Of a stretch of 64,000 bases of DNA, positions 32,081-54,013 are shown one piece after another. The position numbers and the translations under genes were made by a program. Origin of the DNA: Halichondria panicea (taxonomy: Eukaryota; Porifera; Demospongiae; Suberitida; Halichondriidae). The notes under the pieces were generated by a model. That model was not told the DNA's origin, made no database searches, and saw only the letters and a program-made list of their open reading frames with translations. Where the stretch lies: NCBI RefSeq assembly GCF_963675165.1, contig NC_087377.1, positions 15,434,198-15,498,197 on the forward strand, given 5' to 3'. Numbering within the stretch: the stretch's first letter is position 1; each line of letters starts with the position of its first letter.

Positions 32081-34365
32081 CGTGCGTGTGTGTGTGTGTG
32101 TGTGTGCGTGTGTGTGAATGCAATGCCTCTATAGTACGTGGTCACACTGGCAGTCTTTGAGGCCTATTACCCGGCTTTAGTAATCTACATTATTAATAAT
32201 AATAATAGCTGGTTGTTTTCGAGGCACTAAATTTTCGCGGTTTCGCGGATTGACCTCAAACCTTGAAATTTGAGTATTGTACGAGGTGTGGTCATTGAAC
32301 CCTATCCTCATCAGCAAAGTGTTTAGTTTGAATCTGCGAAAATTTGCCTCGAAAATAATCTGCTATACGGTATAGGGTGATCACACAGACAGGATTCATT
32401 ACGTGTATGGATATACTAGCATAGTGTTCATGGTGTGCACACATGTACATGTGAAAGTCATTGTGCTACAAATGCTAGGTACATGTACGTATGATTATTT
32501 CAATTAGACTCTGTACTGTTGTGTATAATTATATGCAAGCTTCTCTCCTTACTCTAGGATGCTCTGAGGGCCAAGCGTCGCCACGAGGAGTTTGAGAGAA
32601 TGTGGCGAAAGAAAGAACAGGAGGAGGCTAGGAAGAAGTGAGTAGCATCTAATTATTAAAAATGTACAGTGAAACCTTAATAATTGTTATAGCGGTCACT
32701 CTTCATGCTGCTTTGGCAATAATTACGGCTGTAGAGGGTGGCCTGCTTATATATTCATGGTGACGATACACAAACAGTACAGTCTACAGTATTATCGGAT
32801 CAAGTCATTGCATCTCTTTTGTTTTGTTGCAGGGCTGACACTGAGCACATGTTGATTGATTCTCGAAATAGACAGATCCAGAACAAGGAGCATTTACTGG
32901 CAATGCAGGCTCAGAGGGACAGGACAGAGTTTGAGAGAGTCCTCCAGTAAGCTATTAAATGAGTGCCTTGATAGAATGGATGTTCTGTTGTGTACAGCAC
33001 ATGTATTATTATTTATGGAACTGCTTACTGCTATCTGTGTAACATAGGGTAACTGTGCACACATGTACAAGAACGAAAGTTAGGGATTCGAAGACGATCA
33101 GATACCGTCGTAGTCCTAACCATAAACTATGCCGACTAGGGATCGGTGGATGTTAATGTTTGACTCCATCGGCACCTTATACTGTAGTCGGAGGAGGCAC
33201 GACACAAGTACCTCGATTAGCTAGGCTTGGTCACGTGCAAAATTCAACATTAAAAGGCATTGTTGCATGTGACTATATACGGGCTGAAGTTGTGTTAGCT
33301 CTGTATATACAGCAATTTTAGCCTAATCGAGGTGTACTCATGTCGGATCTCCTCTGGTCATTAGTAGTTGAGGCTTGCAATAATTACTGTATTTACAAGT
33401 GCTCTATATATATATACACGTACATGCATGCTCTGTTCAATGGATATTTGCCTTTTTTGCAATAATTTATACTGTAAGTTATACTGGCAGTGTTAATAAT
33501 GTATATCTGTTCTATACTGTTCTATACTGCACACACACAAATCAACCCCCCCCCCCCCACACACACACACACACACACACATACACACACACACACGTAC
33601 CCCCCAGGGTGCAACAGGAGCTGGTGAATACGGACAAGAGCAAGCAGGCTACCGATGCCCAGCGTCGTCACGCACACGCAGAGGAGATTCGCAAACAAGT
33701 GAGGAAGAAAGAGGAGGAGAGGATTGGTGCTCGGAGGGGATTCTTTGAGGAGGGTAATAAACTGGACCAGGAGGCAAAGGACAGGTACGATCATTTTTAC
33801 TTAGTTGCTGCTGTATACGTACATGTATGGGGATATAGTACATACATAATTGTGGTGCTTCCCTGGCTGGCCCCAGAGGCTATTATCGTATTACTAGAAT
33901 ATTTGACAGGTGAAAACCTTATGTGAATAAACCAAATCAGCAGAAAATTTGACCCTTTGCGATCTACATGTAACTGGCAAGGATCATGTGTATTTTAGCT
34001 AACTAGTTAGGTTTGCGGATTTTATTGTTGCGAATTGATCAACCATCGCAAAGTTTGCAAATGTTTGATGCTCGCAAAACATTCTAGTAATACGGTACAT
34101 GAGATAATATAACACATGCAGGCGTGCATACATGTACATGTTAATTGTTTCTAGTGAATAAGTTCGGAGCCATTAATTTGCTATGATCGAATAATTATTT
34201 TTATGGCTCCTCATCATACTCCATCCCTGCAGACGCAAGAAATTGGACGAGATCAAGCAGCGCAAGCTGGCAGAGTTGAGAGCAGCTGGCATCCCCGACA
34301 AGTACTGTGCCGAGGTCAGCAGGAAGATCACTGCCCCGCCCGCTTCCTTCACCATGTTAACATAA
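29152..34365 (+). CDS. CFAP45: CFAP45 (cilia- and flagella-associated protein 45), 556 aa
   Basis: Eleven exons join in phase: 29152-29163, 29272-29358, 29535-29713, 30162-30393, 30564-30829, 31083-31275, 31808-32005, 32558-32637, 32833-32946, 33608-33784, 34233-34365. CFAP45 is an inner-lumen protein of axonemal doublet microtubules. The product is almost wholly charged coiled coil after residue 100, with [25 protein letters not shown] and a C-terminal [17 protein letters not shown], all characteristic of the family. The human protein is about 551 residues, so it looks complete. The first exon carries only four codons. Introns hold several transposons, one of them starting five bases inside the donor of exon 6. 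Confidence 0.93.
29852..30019. mobile_element. MITE family 1 copy in CFAP45 intron
   Basis: It begins TACCGTATAGCACTAAATTTT and ends AACCAGCTATACGGTA. The interior has AGGATTTTATTTTGAGG and CCTCGAAAACCTCG. Confidence 0.6.
31281..31584. mobile_element. Foldback transposon with arms of about 145 bp in CFAP45 intron 6
   Basis: From TAATACCAAGAGTAT to the inverted ATACTCTTGGTAATA the two halves are near-exact reverse complements around the small centre CTTTCTTGA. It begins five bases after the GT of the exon 6 donor (31276). It carries no coding capacity and would fold into a long stem in the pre-mRNA. Confidence 0.85.
32006..32114. repeat. (GT)n tract in CFAP45 intron 7
   Basis: GT repeats with GCGT interruptions start exactly at the exon 7 donor, as with several other donors in the window. 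Confidence 0.85.
32205..32372. mobile_element. MITE family 1 copy in CFAP45 intron
   Basis: The left end GTTGTTTTCGAGGCAC is eroded. The right end AAAATAATCTGCTATACGGTA is preserved. Confidence 0.55.
33191..33355. mobile_element. Foldback element, second copy of the GGAGG(T/C)ACGACAC family
   Basis: The left end GAGGAGGCACGACACAAGTACCTCGATTA is inverted at the right as TAATCGAGGTGTACTCATGTCGG. The same ends occur at 11357-11537. Confidence 0.65.
33883..34097. mobile_element. MITE family 2 copy in CFAP45 intron 10
   Basis: The left end TATCGTATTACTAGAATATTT and right end CATTCTAGTAATACGGTA are inverted repeats. The interior has TTGACCCTTTGCGATC and AATTGATCAACC. Confidence 0.7.
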
Positions 34366-34797
34366 ACACGTCACTAAACTTTTTAATTAGCAGAGACCGT
34401 TAAAAACCATGACATGCATAATCATAATTATGCTTACTGTACTGTGTGCATATACACATGCATGTACATAGATTGCTGTATAGTAATTATATCGCACATG
34501 TTGTCATCAATTATGCTGTGGTTTTTTCATTAATTTAATGTCAACCATTATTATTATTATGTAGTTGTGTTGCATGCAAGTAACAGTTATATAATTAAAG
34601 GCCGGCAGAGATGAACTAGCTATTAAATATAATTATAGTACTAGTGATTAGCCTATAATACATAATAATTATATGCAATAATAATTATAATTTTTTATAT
34701 CCTAGGCCGCACTAAAGGCCTTGTTAAGGTGGCTAGGCTAGCTAGTGATTATTATTATTATCCCACCAAAAATTAAATTGCAAACAAGAATTATTAG

Positions 34798-35131
34798 ATC
34801 ATGTTTGTCATAAATACTGCAATCTGATTGGTTAGAGGAAATGTTCTATCCAATTTAGAAAATCATGTACTTCAATAGAAAATCATGTACTTCAATAGAA
34901 AATCATGTACTTCACTTAGAAAATCATGTAGCAAAGATTAGATAAGAACATTCAAATCTGATTGGCTAAATACTCATGGTTGCTATGATCTAAAATGCTT
35001 AGACACTGTTTAGGAAGTTTCCACATGATTTAGAAGTCCTCAGGGCTAGTAGAACCCTCACTGCGTTCGGGATACTACAACCAGCCCTTTGGGCTTCTAA
35101 ATCATGTAGAAACTTCCTAAACAGTGTCTAA
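34798..35131. mobile_element. Crypton-related hairpin element, copy C (core orientation 1)
   Basis: The hairpin is 34999-35131 and the core 35044-35086, in the same orientation as copy A. The outer part ATAAATACTGCAATCTGATTGG is shared with copy B. An AGAAAATCATGTACTTCA unit is repeated several times inside. Confidence 0.8.
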
Positions 35132-35915
35132 CTATTATTTAGATCCCACTTGTGTGTGTTTAGCAGGGAATTATGAGCCATAATCTCATAGTTTCCCAGG
35201 GAATTATAAGCTTGAGGGTATAAAGTACAAGTACAATTTTTGAATGTACAGAAATGATAATAAAGCTGTAGCTGCATGATAATTAGCTATGGCTGTTCAG
35301 TTTTTTCACAACCAGTTTCTATAGCGTTTGCTGGGTTGATGGTAGGGTTCACCAGTATCTTTTCTTGTCTCTACGAGGAACACTAAGAGCCAATGATTTT
35401 AACAGTTCTGGGTCCATTGTCACAAGCATGAAAGCATGTCTTCAACTTGTAGCATTTGTCAACTTCGTCCTCCTGACTTCTGTTTCTATCCTGCAGCCAT
35501 GTTTCAAATTGTTTACTTCAGTATTCTACTCTTGTGTCTTTTTGGGAACGATATAGTGCACTGTAGCATTGCTGCAAGCTGTTCCTTGCTAGCTAGCCGT
35601 ACATATCAGAACAGTTTACTGAGAAGCTTGAGCTGGGGTGGGGCTTGAGTGCAGAGAAAGAGAAAGAGGAGGCTGGGCTCATTTGTTGCAGAGCGCTTCC
35701 TGCACAAGGTGGAGTCACCAGTTTGTCCATTCCAATGTTGAAGCAAGGCCAATGCAAAGGTTTTTTTTAGCAGAAATCATCTAGACTAGCTTGTCAGAAC
35801 AGGACATTTTCAAAAATAAAGCTGTTGCTAAGGCTTGCTGCTTTTATAGATACACTTCTTGCCTGAGGCAGCCAATGAAAAGTGGGATCTAAATCAGTTA
35901 GCACATGTGCATTCG

Positions 35916-35978
35916 GTATCTATGGTTATAGTGTCCCTCATCCCTCGTGATATGGGACACTATAACACATAGATACCT
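35916..35978. repeat. Short hairpin with GGTATCTATG arms
   Basis: GGTATCTATGGTTATAGTGTCCC and its inverse flank a short centre. GGTATCTATG also occurs in the stem at 51329-51463, so it may be a fragment of the same family. Confidence 0.5.
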
Positions 35979-36215
35979 CATGCCCATGTACTATCTATAA
36001 CTTAGATCGATGTTAGTCATACGCATGCATGCATGACAACATAGGCCAATTTAAGAATTAAATAACATGCATCCATTATAATTAATGTACGTCAAAAATT
36101 GAAGTAGCTATAATTATATTCCCGGATCAATAGAATGAGAAATAATGAACACAACAACAAAACCGCCATATACACATTATAATTTGACTAATAATAATAA
36201 TTATGTCAAGTAGCT

Positions 36216-46443
<10,228 letters not shown>

Positions 46444-46455
46444 TAATGGACACAA

Positions 46456-46979
46456 AGTCTCTTTGAAGTTTAATAGCTAGCTATTAATATTTTTCAATAC
46501 CAAGAATTGATGGGTGTGGTTATTCTTCCTGTCAATTTACTGCTTCGATCGTATACGGAAATTTGTAAATTTCCCGTAAATTTGTTCCTGGAAATAAGCG
46601 GAAGTGCGCTGCATAATTAAAATTTACTAGTCATAATTATATTCATGACAATTATTAAAAACCAATCATGGCACATGCATAGCTAGCCTCCTTCACAAGG
46701 CCTAAACAATTAGGAAGAGAGGCCTGGGATCGAGGCTAATGCATAGCTACTACAATATAGCCTCGATCCCAGGCCGATCCGTCTCCAATTGAACGCTAGG
46801 TCGCCTAGTATTTTTCAACTTCGTTCTATTAATTAAAAAAAAATTGGCCTGGGACCGAGGCTAGCTACGATACAGAATCCGCGCTCCATCCCTGCCTAGA
46901 CTCCGAGGAAGGGCTGGCTGGCTGGCGAATCTACTCCATCCACGTATTATACGATGAAATTCTAAATTCTGTTGCAACT
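46456..46979. repeat. Intergenic with a GCCTGGGATCGAGGCT palindrome
   Basis: GGCCTGGGATCGAGGCTA (about 46721) is inverted as TAGCCTCGATCCCAGGCC (about 46758), and a third relative, GGCCTGGGACCGAGGCTA, lies near 46848. Otherwise AT-rich spacer between the 5' end of PPIP5K copy 2 and the 3' end of kinase/kelch gene 1. Confidence 0.55.
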
Positions 46980-49900
46980 TTATGAGAAACATATAATAAC
47001 AAAATAACTAAGTAAGAAGAAATCTACAGTTTGAATATTGTAACTAATAAATGTTTTTGTCTGTCCTCCGGCTACAACAACCTCTCCACTAGGAAGTACT
47101 GAGCATGTGCAGAAGTATCGTGCAGTAGGCAGGTCTCCCACTTTCACCCACCTCCTGGTGTCAGGCTGGTAGAGGTGGATCGATAAATTTGGGTTGCCTC
47201 TGTCGTCCTGTCCACCAACGGCTAATAGTGAACTCCCAATACTGAGAGGAGCAGAACACACGAGTGGTACTTCCTGTAAGGTCTGCCAGACAATGGGTGT
47301 GTCCAGGTTTGAAAGGGCCTTTGCAATGAGTTCATTGAGGTCGACGTGGTACACTGTCTTGGTTGCCCCCCCAGTGTGATCGTATCCTCCCATTAGGTAG
47401 AGGGTGTTTCCTATGAGAGTCGATTTCAGATATGATAGTGGGTTAGGTAGTGACTGAGCAATGTACCATCTTCTTGATGCCACGTCCAATACCTCCACAG
47501 AGGAGGAGGTACGTCGTTTATCATCCTCCCCACCAGCTACAATGATGCGGTTGTTGAAGGAAACAGCTGTTGAGGAATCACGAGCAATGTTCATTGGTGG
47601 GTACGGGTGAGTCCATTCCCCTGACTTAAACATTGCAAGTTTCTTGGTTGGTTTGTTGTTTCTTGGATCAACTCCTCCCACCAGCACTAGTCGATTAGCG
47701 AGTGATGTCATAGCGAACCACTTGGCAGTGTACTCTGGTAATTTGGTCCATTGATCTTGCTCGAGCTTCATCACTGTACACCTGTTATGATCATTGCCTG
47801 TATCACCTCCACCAACATACACGGTGTCACCGATAACAACACTATGTACCGAGTAACCCATCTTGAATGGCATGTCTTTTCCTCTTCTCCATTTCAGAGT
47901 GAGTGGAGGTCTCAACTCTCTGGGAGGGGGACCCTGAATAATAAATGAGAGTAATTATGCCTCGAAGCGTGGGATACGGACTGTGTGTGTGTGTTTCTGT
48001 TTCAGCTGTAACTGCTCAGCGGTTGTAATGCGACGAAAACTAACAGCTTCTATAGGCGTCTAGCCACGTTCTCTTGGATTTTGATTTGTGGATTTGCAAA
48101 CTAAAGCTTTTTTCTCGAGTTATATCTATAGTTCAGTCTCTTCAGAATCTTTCGTAGCTTCGTACAAATTTTCTATTCAACTTATGAGTTAGCCTTGTAC
48201 TAAAGCACTAGCTGTTTGTTAGCCAGAAAAGAGCTGCAGAGCTGCATGTACACTGCCAGTAAGCAGCCTTTGTGAACTCCGCAAATTAACCTCTTCTTTA
48301 ATTATTCATTGACAGGACATGCAAAGTAACTTCTACATTGTAGATCCATGCTTCTATCCTTGAAGATTAATCGGTTCTAATTACCCGCTATAATATTGCA
48401 AAACTTTGCAATAATATAATGGTGCATTTCATTACACCTGTCTCTGCTGTTGAATGATGGCGTCTCTCCTGACCAGCTCAGCATCTTTGTGCTTAATCTG
48501 TTCCCTGTGTGTCTGTACAGGGGAATGTTCATGGACATCTTTGAATTAAAACACAGACGTGTATCATAAATTCTACATCAGAACAAGAACAAGTAACAAT
48601 TTACGCTAAAGGAAGTACATAATTATAGGCACACTCAAACGGGTGTGTATTTAGCGGCTTAATATGATTTATGTACCGTATAGCGGGTATAATTATTTTG
48701 AGGGTATAAAATGTTTGTGGTTTTTGCGGATTAAGCACGTACCGCGAACATTTATAACCGCAAATATTTAATATCGCATGCATGCATGCATGCTGCAAAA
48801 GGCTGCTATTCACGAACATTAACTAAAGGCATTTTCCGTGAAAATTTATACCCTCGAAATATACCCGCTATACGGAATACAATCTGACATGAGACACACT
48901 ACATGTACGCAAACAAATATCATTTATAGACACTACAATACTAGCGTATAATGCGTTTGGTGACTACTATAATACATGTAAGAGAGCGGCCCTCTCAACT
49001 AGAGCACCCTCTCTCTGAGAAATGAGATCAGCAATCGTTGACTCTTGTTCACTGAGTTGTCTGTCCTTGTCAGCAATCATACCATCTTTGGTGGCACAGA
49101 CACTATTCAATATCTGTATATAAAGTAAGGTTATCAACATGCTAGCTTGTTGAACGAAATAGCTTATAATGAACAAAGTAAACTGGTTCTGCTGACTTGT
49201 TGTTGCCTAGCAAGCTGAGTAGCTACTTGCTCATCTTTCCTCTCCAGTATCCTGTTCTTCTGGACCACCTCTCTCTGAGAACAGAGTACAGCATGCAGTG
49301 TCAGACCCTTGCACCCACTAGCTCACTGGACTGGACTCACCTGTAGAGCCTCTATCCTCTTCTCCTTTGCCCTGAGGGTCCTGGCAGTCTTCACTCGTGC
49401 AATGTCCAGCTGGAGCAATCCTCCGTCCATCTCCCTCCCCACCTCCTCCAGAGACGAGAGGAGCTCAGCGGTGGTCGGTCTTCTCTCTGGGGTGTTGGCC
49501 AGACACTCCCTCACCAGACCAAACAGAGGGTGCTCACGTCCACCCGCCAGACTCCTCTCAAGGAGAGCCGTGTAGGGACCTCGACGCTCAAACTCTGAGC
49601 GAGCCAGGAGGTGGTCTGGGTTGTTGGGGTCGCTGTACGTGGGGGCAAGGAGATCTCCTGGAAACACCTAGTCCAATGACACGAGTGGAAAAACATGTGA
49701 ATACTGACTGTACTGATTGTTTGTACGTCTGTACGTATGGAGAAAATGAGTGCACAATCGTACATACAAATTGCATTTGCTGATAAGATCAGGGGAGTCT
49801 TCCCAACACATACATGTATATACACCACAATACTCATAAGGTATATTGAAAGAGAATTTACTGTATGAAAGATCATCATGAATCTAACCTATAAATAACA

Positions 49901-50680
49901 TCAACATACTTGTGTGAGTGCAAACAATTGCAGCACTCCAAAAGAGAAGACGTCCAGACTGGGTCCGTACACACTGTGGCCTCTGTCAGAGAGGGCCTCG
50001 GGCGGCATGTACACCAATGTCCCAGGAAACCTCGTCAGAGTCCTGGCCAGTCGACCAGGCTCTAGATTCACGATACGAGAGTTACCAAAGTCTGTGATCT
50101 TGGCTCTCAGAGATACTGTCAGCAGGACGTTCCTGGCAGTGAGGTCACGATGGACCACGGACTCACGATGCAGGTGGAGCAGGCCTCGAGCCACACAGAC
50201 CAGAATGTACTGGGTGACAGAGAGGGGGATGTTGGGGGTGGACTCCAGGAGATCGTCCAGACTTGAGTCCAGCCTCTCCATGACCAGGAGGGGCAGTCGA
50301 GAGCCAGTCACGAAACACAGCCCAATGAACTGGGTGATGTTGGGGTGACGGATGCGAGCCATGAGTCGACACTCTCGGCGGTAGTTCCCAGCTAGGTTGG
50401 CCACTCCACCACGCTTGTCCGTCTCCAGGAGAACCTCGTGGATCTTCTTGGCTGCATACAACTCACCATTGATCATCACCTGTGCATGGAGGCAGTCACA
50501 CTTGAATAGCTAGCAGATACACTAGATAGAGACAGTGCACAGAAACAGAGCATGCAGTGACTCAGTGACCTCTTGAACAGAGCCATAGGAGCCAGTTCCT
50601 AGAACTCTCTCCTCTCCAAAGTGCTCCACATTCTCCAGCACAAACTCCCTCAAGTCAGCATCATCTCGCAAAGAAAACAT
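46980..50680 (-). CDS. Protein kinase / coiled coil / kelch-domain protein 1 (750 aa)
   Basis: Seven minus-strand exons join in phase: 50570-50680, 49910-50479, 49341-49667, 49197-49274, 48976-49113, 48438-48512, 46980-47933. The N-terminal kinase has GTGSYGSV (glycine loop), AAKK with the beta-3 lysine, RECRLMARIRHPNI, HRDLTARN, ITDFGNS and MPPEAL, so it looks catalytically competent. The HRDLTARN loop is tyrosine-kinase-like. Three short exons encode a coiled coil (for example HKDAELVRRDAIIQQQ). The last exon encodes a beta-propeller of about five or six kelch repeats (VIGDTVYVGGG, NRIIVAGGEDD, GNTLYLMGGYD). Kelch domains usually bind proteins, so this may be a scaffolded signalling kinase; that is inference. 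No signal peptide or membrane helix. The exon 5 donor (GTATTA) is the weakest junction. Confidence 0.85.
47975..48240. repeat. Dispersed repeat, intact relative of the sequence split at 59150-60700
   Basis: Contains CTGTAACTGCTCAGCGG, GCGACGAAAACTAACAG, CTTGGATTTTGATTTGTGG, CTCGAGTTAT and CAGTCTCTTCAGAATCTTT in this order. The same blocks occur, inverted and separated by 1.3 kb, in the USF intron. Confidence 0.65.
48674..48876. mobile_element. MITE family 1, well-preserved copy
   Basis: TACCGTATAGCGGGTATAATT at the left and ATACCCGCTATACGG at the right. The interior closely matches 25222-25432. Confidence 0.75.
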
Positions 50681-50825
50681 TGCTAGTAAAGTTGACTTTT
50701 AATTAAATTGTTATAGCTAGCTAGCTAGACTAGCCTCGATTCCAGGCCATAATTATAAAATACGTATTTTCTTTGAATCGACACAAGATATACGCCCCTT
50801 TCCTCCAGCAATAACAGCTGAATCA

Positions 50826-50990
50826 GCAAACCATGTGGTCACCCAGCACCCATGGAACATGGAGCAAGTGGCTAACTATTGTCTCAGTGTTAGGTGGAGG
50901 CTTTGTCCAGTACTATAATTTGTAGACCACAGTGACATAGCCAGGACCGTGGAGAGAGACCATTGCTGAGGAGGTGGGAATGACAAGTTC
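50826..50990 (+). pseudogene. Decayed copy of the first exon at 57095-57213
   Basis: GAGCAAGTGG(C/T)(T/C)AA-CTATT and GGTGGAGG match the coding exon at 57095, but this copy has stops in the corresponding frame (TAG near 50924). Like its relative, it lies just upstream of a divergent kinase/kelch gene. Confidence 0.45.
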
Positions 50991-51328
50991 CTGGCCAATC
51001 AGATGATCCTACATGACGAAGTTGCTCGTAAAGATGCAAGTGTGATGACAAACTCAGGATGATGAGTGAGTGATAGTGTTGTTATTTAATAGCCTGATAG
51101 GATATACCTACTGCCAACATTTTCATGTACACTGTTCCTATAGGACGCATTTGATTTTGTTTGGATGGTCCAGAAAGCTGTTTGAAACTTTTAAATAGTT
51201 TGTTGAAGAGTGCGCCAGTAGACTACCATCATGTAGCAAGCTCTGACAAGGGCTCTAATGACACGAGTATTTGACCTTATAGCCAGGGGTCTTGTTATGG
51301 TGAAGTTGCTTGAGACTATTATATAATA

Positions 51329-52450
51329 GTTAGATACTGTTTAGGAGGTATCTATGGGAATTATAAGCCCAAAGGCCTGCTGTAGTATCCCGAGCGAAGC
51401 GAGGGTACTACGAGTGCCTGCGGGCTTATAATTCCCATAGATACCGACTAAACAGTATCTAACGAGTTTAGTTGCTAGGTTCATTTTAAAAACTAACCTA
51501 AAGAATGGACGCGGACGAAGACCTAGGCCTAGACAAGCTCTTTTCTGAAGAAGTACTCGGCATAATAATGACCGAGCCCATAGACCCCGCCCTCTAAATG
51601 TGGAGGCGGAGCTGGCTACTCTTTCTACAGAACAAAAAAAGGAGGAGGAGCTGGACAAGCCAACAGAACCTGCACAATCTTCTCTACCTAACTCAAAGCG
51701 AATGAAGCAAAGTGTCTGCAGGCCTCTTATCACGGCAGGTGCAGTGTACAGTTTGGATAGTGATATCTGCATAAGGTGAATAATTAGAATGGAAATCCCG
51801 GGATTGACCTGTTCAAGGATGCTTGTTTTGCTGACTTTCGAGTGTGCCTAGACTCCGAAATGAAGCGCTTGCAGAGAGCTGGACTAGGGTCACAAAAGAA
51901 GGCTGAACCTCTAATACATACTCCGTGCAACTGCTGCTACTAGACTCTACAACGCTGGAGTGGACGAACAAATGATAATGGAAACAACTGGACACCGAAG
52001 CTTGGAAGGAGTTCGCAGCTACAAGAGAACTTCTGAGTGTCAAAAGAAGTCAGTTTCAGACATCCTCAACGTAAAGCCAATTAACATATATACTGGCACA
52101 CACTGATCACTCACAGATGGCAGTGCAACAAAACTCACAAACCAACTGCTGTCAATTTATGCCTCCAAACTTTAACTTTAGTGCCTGCAACGTTATACCA
52201 TCGATCTCTCTATATGCCTACATCCAACAACCAACGTATTAACAGCGACTGAACATTATAATTTTTTGTCATTACCAAAACAAAACAGTTACTTCTCATT
52301 GTTTTTTATAATACAATAATTATACAAAAAATATGTTTGAAAAACACAAAAATTGATAATGAATGGTTGTTGTGAACATGAAAATTACAGGTTTATATGA
52401 GAAATATAAACCCTGTACTGACCAATCAGATTGCTGGATTCTGGGCTACT
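51329..52450 (+). mobile_element. Crypton-like tyrosine recombinase element, degraded
   Basis: A 135-bp hairpin (51329-51463, arms starting GTTAGATACTGTTTAGGAGG) is followed by broken reading frames. One starts at the ATG near 51505 (MDADEDLGLDKLFSEEV, then a stop). Near 51935-52070 a frame encodes TRLYNAGVDEQMI, TGHRSLEGVRSYKRTS and SVSDIL, the C-terminal block of Crypton-type tyrosine recombinases: conserved GHRS histidine/arginine and the Tyr of SYKRT. A frameshift separates it from the upstream frame. A small palindrome lies near 52390, and a GATTGG-type end near 52425 resembles the hairpin copies A-C inverted. Inactive. Confidence 0.65.
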
Positions 52451-52571
52451 AGTAACTAAAGCCATATATTGCCTTGGCTACATGTGCAGTATTGTGCTTG
52501 TGTGTGTACAGTTATTATTGCCTTGGCCATAGTTCGTAGTAAGTACTGTTCACATGTTTTCTCCCTTCTAG

Positions 52572-53831
52572 ACCTGAGGATTTGTGTCAACCAGATGAGG
52601 TGGACTTTAACCCCAATGAGGAGAGCTTACTAGCGGAGCTCCACCTAGCAACCAGCGGTAGCAACGCACCTGGAGTAGATCAGATCATTATAAACAATGA
52701 GAAACTAATGCTGGAGAAGTGAGTGATAGCATGTCAGACAACTACACACATTGTAGGTCTCTTTCTGAGAGCTTTGTTGACTTGTGTAGTCATCTTGTGT
52801 TGCGAACCTCCGATTTTATTGTATTTGTACTAACAATGTTAGTTGATTAATAATAATGTTTCTCTGTTGCACAGGATGAGTGCTGACTCGGCTCTGTTTA
52901 AGTCCAAGAGCAAGAAATCAAAGTGGCTCGACTAGTGAGTTGTGTCACGTCAGTTAGTGTGTAGAGTTGTAGTGAAGCTTTTCTTATTCTAGTCACTCTA
53001 TAGAGATTATTATAGAATACAGTCAGGTTAATTAATGGACTCCATAGCGGACCTATGCCACCTCTAGAGTACAGCTATACTGTTTCACTGTATATCTTGA
53101 AGTAAGATTATAATCTAGTGCAATAAGATACTATTAGTGTTATGATTCTACTAAAACTCGTTCTCAAAAGTTTCAGCCTATAGTCTAGTTTTATTTTATT
53201 GCTCCCGTTACTTGCTGCTTAGCCAGATCATAATTATATACTATTGTATAACACTCCTCTGGTTTCTATAGATCTTTATTATTTATGTCAACAGCCGAGG
53301 GTAGCACTTCAGTGCTCTAGTTCTAATTGTAGATTGACTGATTGATTTGTCTTCTGTACTATTGTTTGATTTTTCCACCCCTCATCTTTTATGGCCCCCA
53401 GTTATGCGGCCATTTTTCAGCCCGGCCAAGTGTTGAGGAGACAAGAAGAGGCACTGAGAATGGAGGTAGAGGTACAGAGTACAGAGTACATTAGCTAGAA
53501 AATGCATTTGTGTCATACTTTGTAGAGTCCCTTAAAGTCATTCAAGGTCAGCTATAGTGTGTCCTATTTGAAGGTGTGCAATGTACAATCATGTACCCCC
53601 CCCCCCCACACACACACACCTTTAGGCCTACTATGCTGCTAAGAAAGAGAGGGGCCTCACGTAAACTGGCCACTTGGTGTGACTATGATCATGTGACTCT
53701 TTAACCCCTCAGTTCCCGAGCCCCACCCCTCACTGTCTGACTCGGAAGAGGAGATAGACTTTGGATTCTGGGAGAAGGCGTCCACCCTACCCTCGGACAA
53801 GACCCCAACCAAGGACCTGAACTTGTTATGA
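52572..53831 (+). CDS. Unrecognised protein, four C-terminal exons
   Basis: Exons 52572-52718, 52875-52934, 53402-53478 and 53713-53831 join in phase and end in TGA. The product (about 134 residues seen) is acidic, with DFNPNEESLLAELHLA, then a basic FKSKSKKSKWLDYYAAIF, then RRQEEALRMEVE, and a C-terminal SDSEEEIDFGFWEKAS. The exon coding pattern and junction phases are convincing, but I do not know the family. The first exon needs two bases from an upstream exon; the decayed exon-like sequence at 50826 is a candidate. The Crypton-like element would then lie in its first intron. Confidence 0.6.
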
Positions 53832-54013
53832 GACTGTTAAATATTATTTTGTCTGTTTTTGTACTATTTTCTGGCAATGTAATTATGTATGTACCACTTC
53901 ATGTCATCATAATAACTATAATTATATGCGATAAAAGTCTGTTGCAACTTAATTAGAACATAAAAAATTCATAATTTATTGAAAAGAAAAACAAATTTAA
54001 TTTAACAAAATAA

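Larger units (their letters stand above)
34366..36215. other. Intergenic between CFAP45 and PPIP5K copy 2
   Basis: Holds hairpin element copy C (34798-35131), a hairpin at 35916-35978 and AT-rich sequence. A 60-70-codon frame near 35365-35650 has no recognisable features. The region separates two convergent genes. Confidence 0.5.

Noticed and set aside
35365-35648. Possible small membrane protein frames
   Set aside because: Short, overlapping in two frames, with no splice partners or recognisable motif.
46444-46455. Upstream extension of PPIP5K copy 2 by four codons
   Set aside because: The first codon of that extension is TTG; the first in-frame ATG is at 46443.
51341-51772. A 143-codon minus-strand frame
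   Set aside because: It runs antisense to the Crypton-like remnant and across its hairpin; composition and neighbours do not support a gene.
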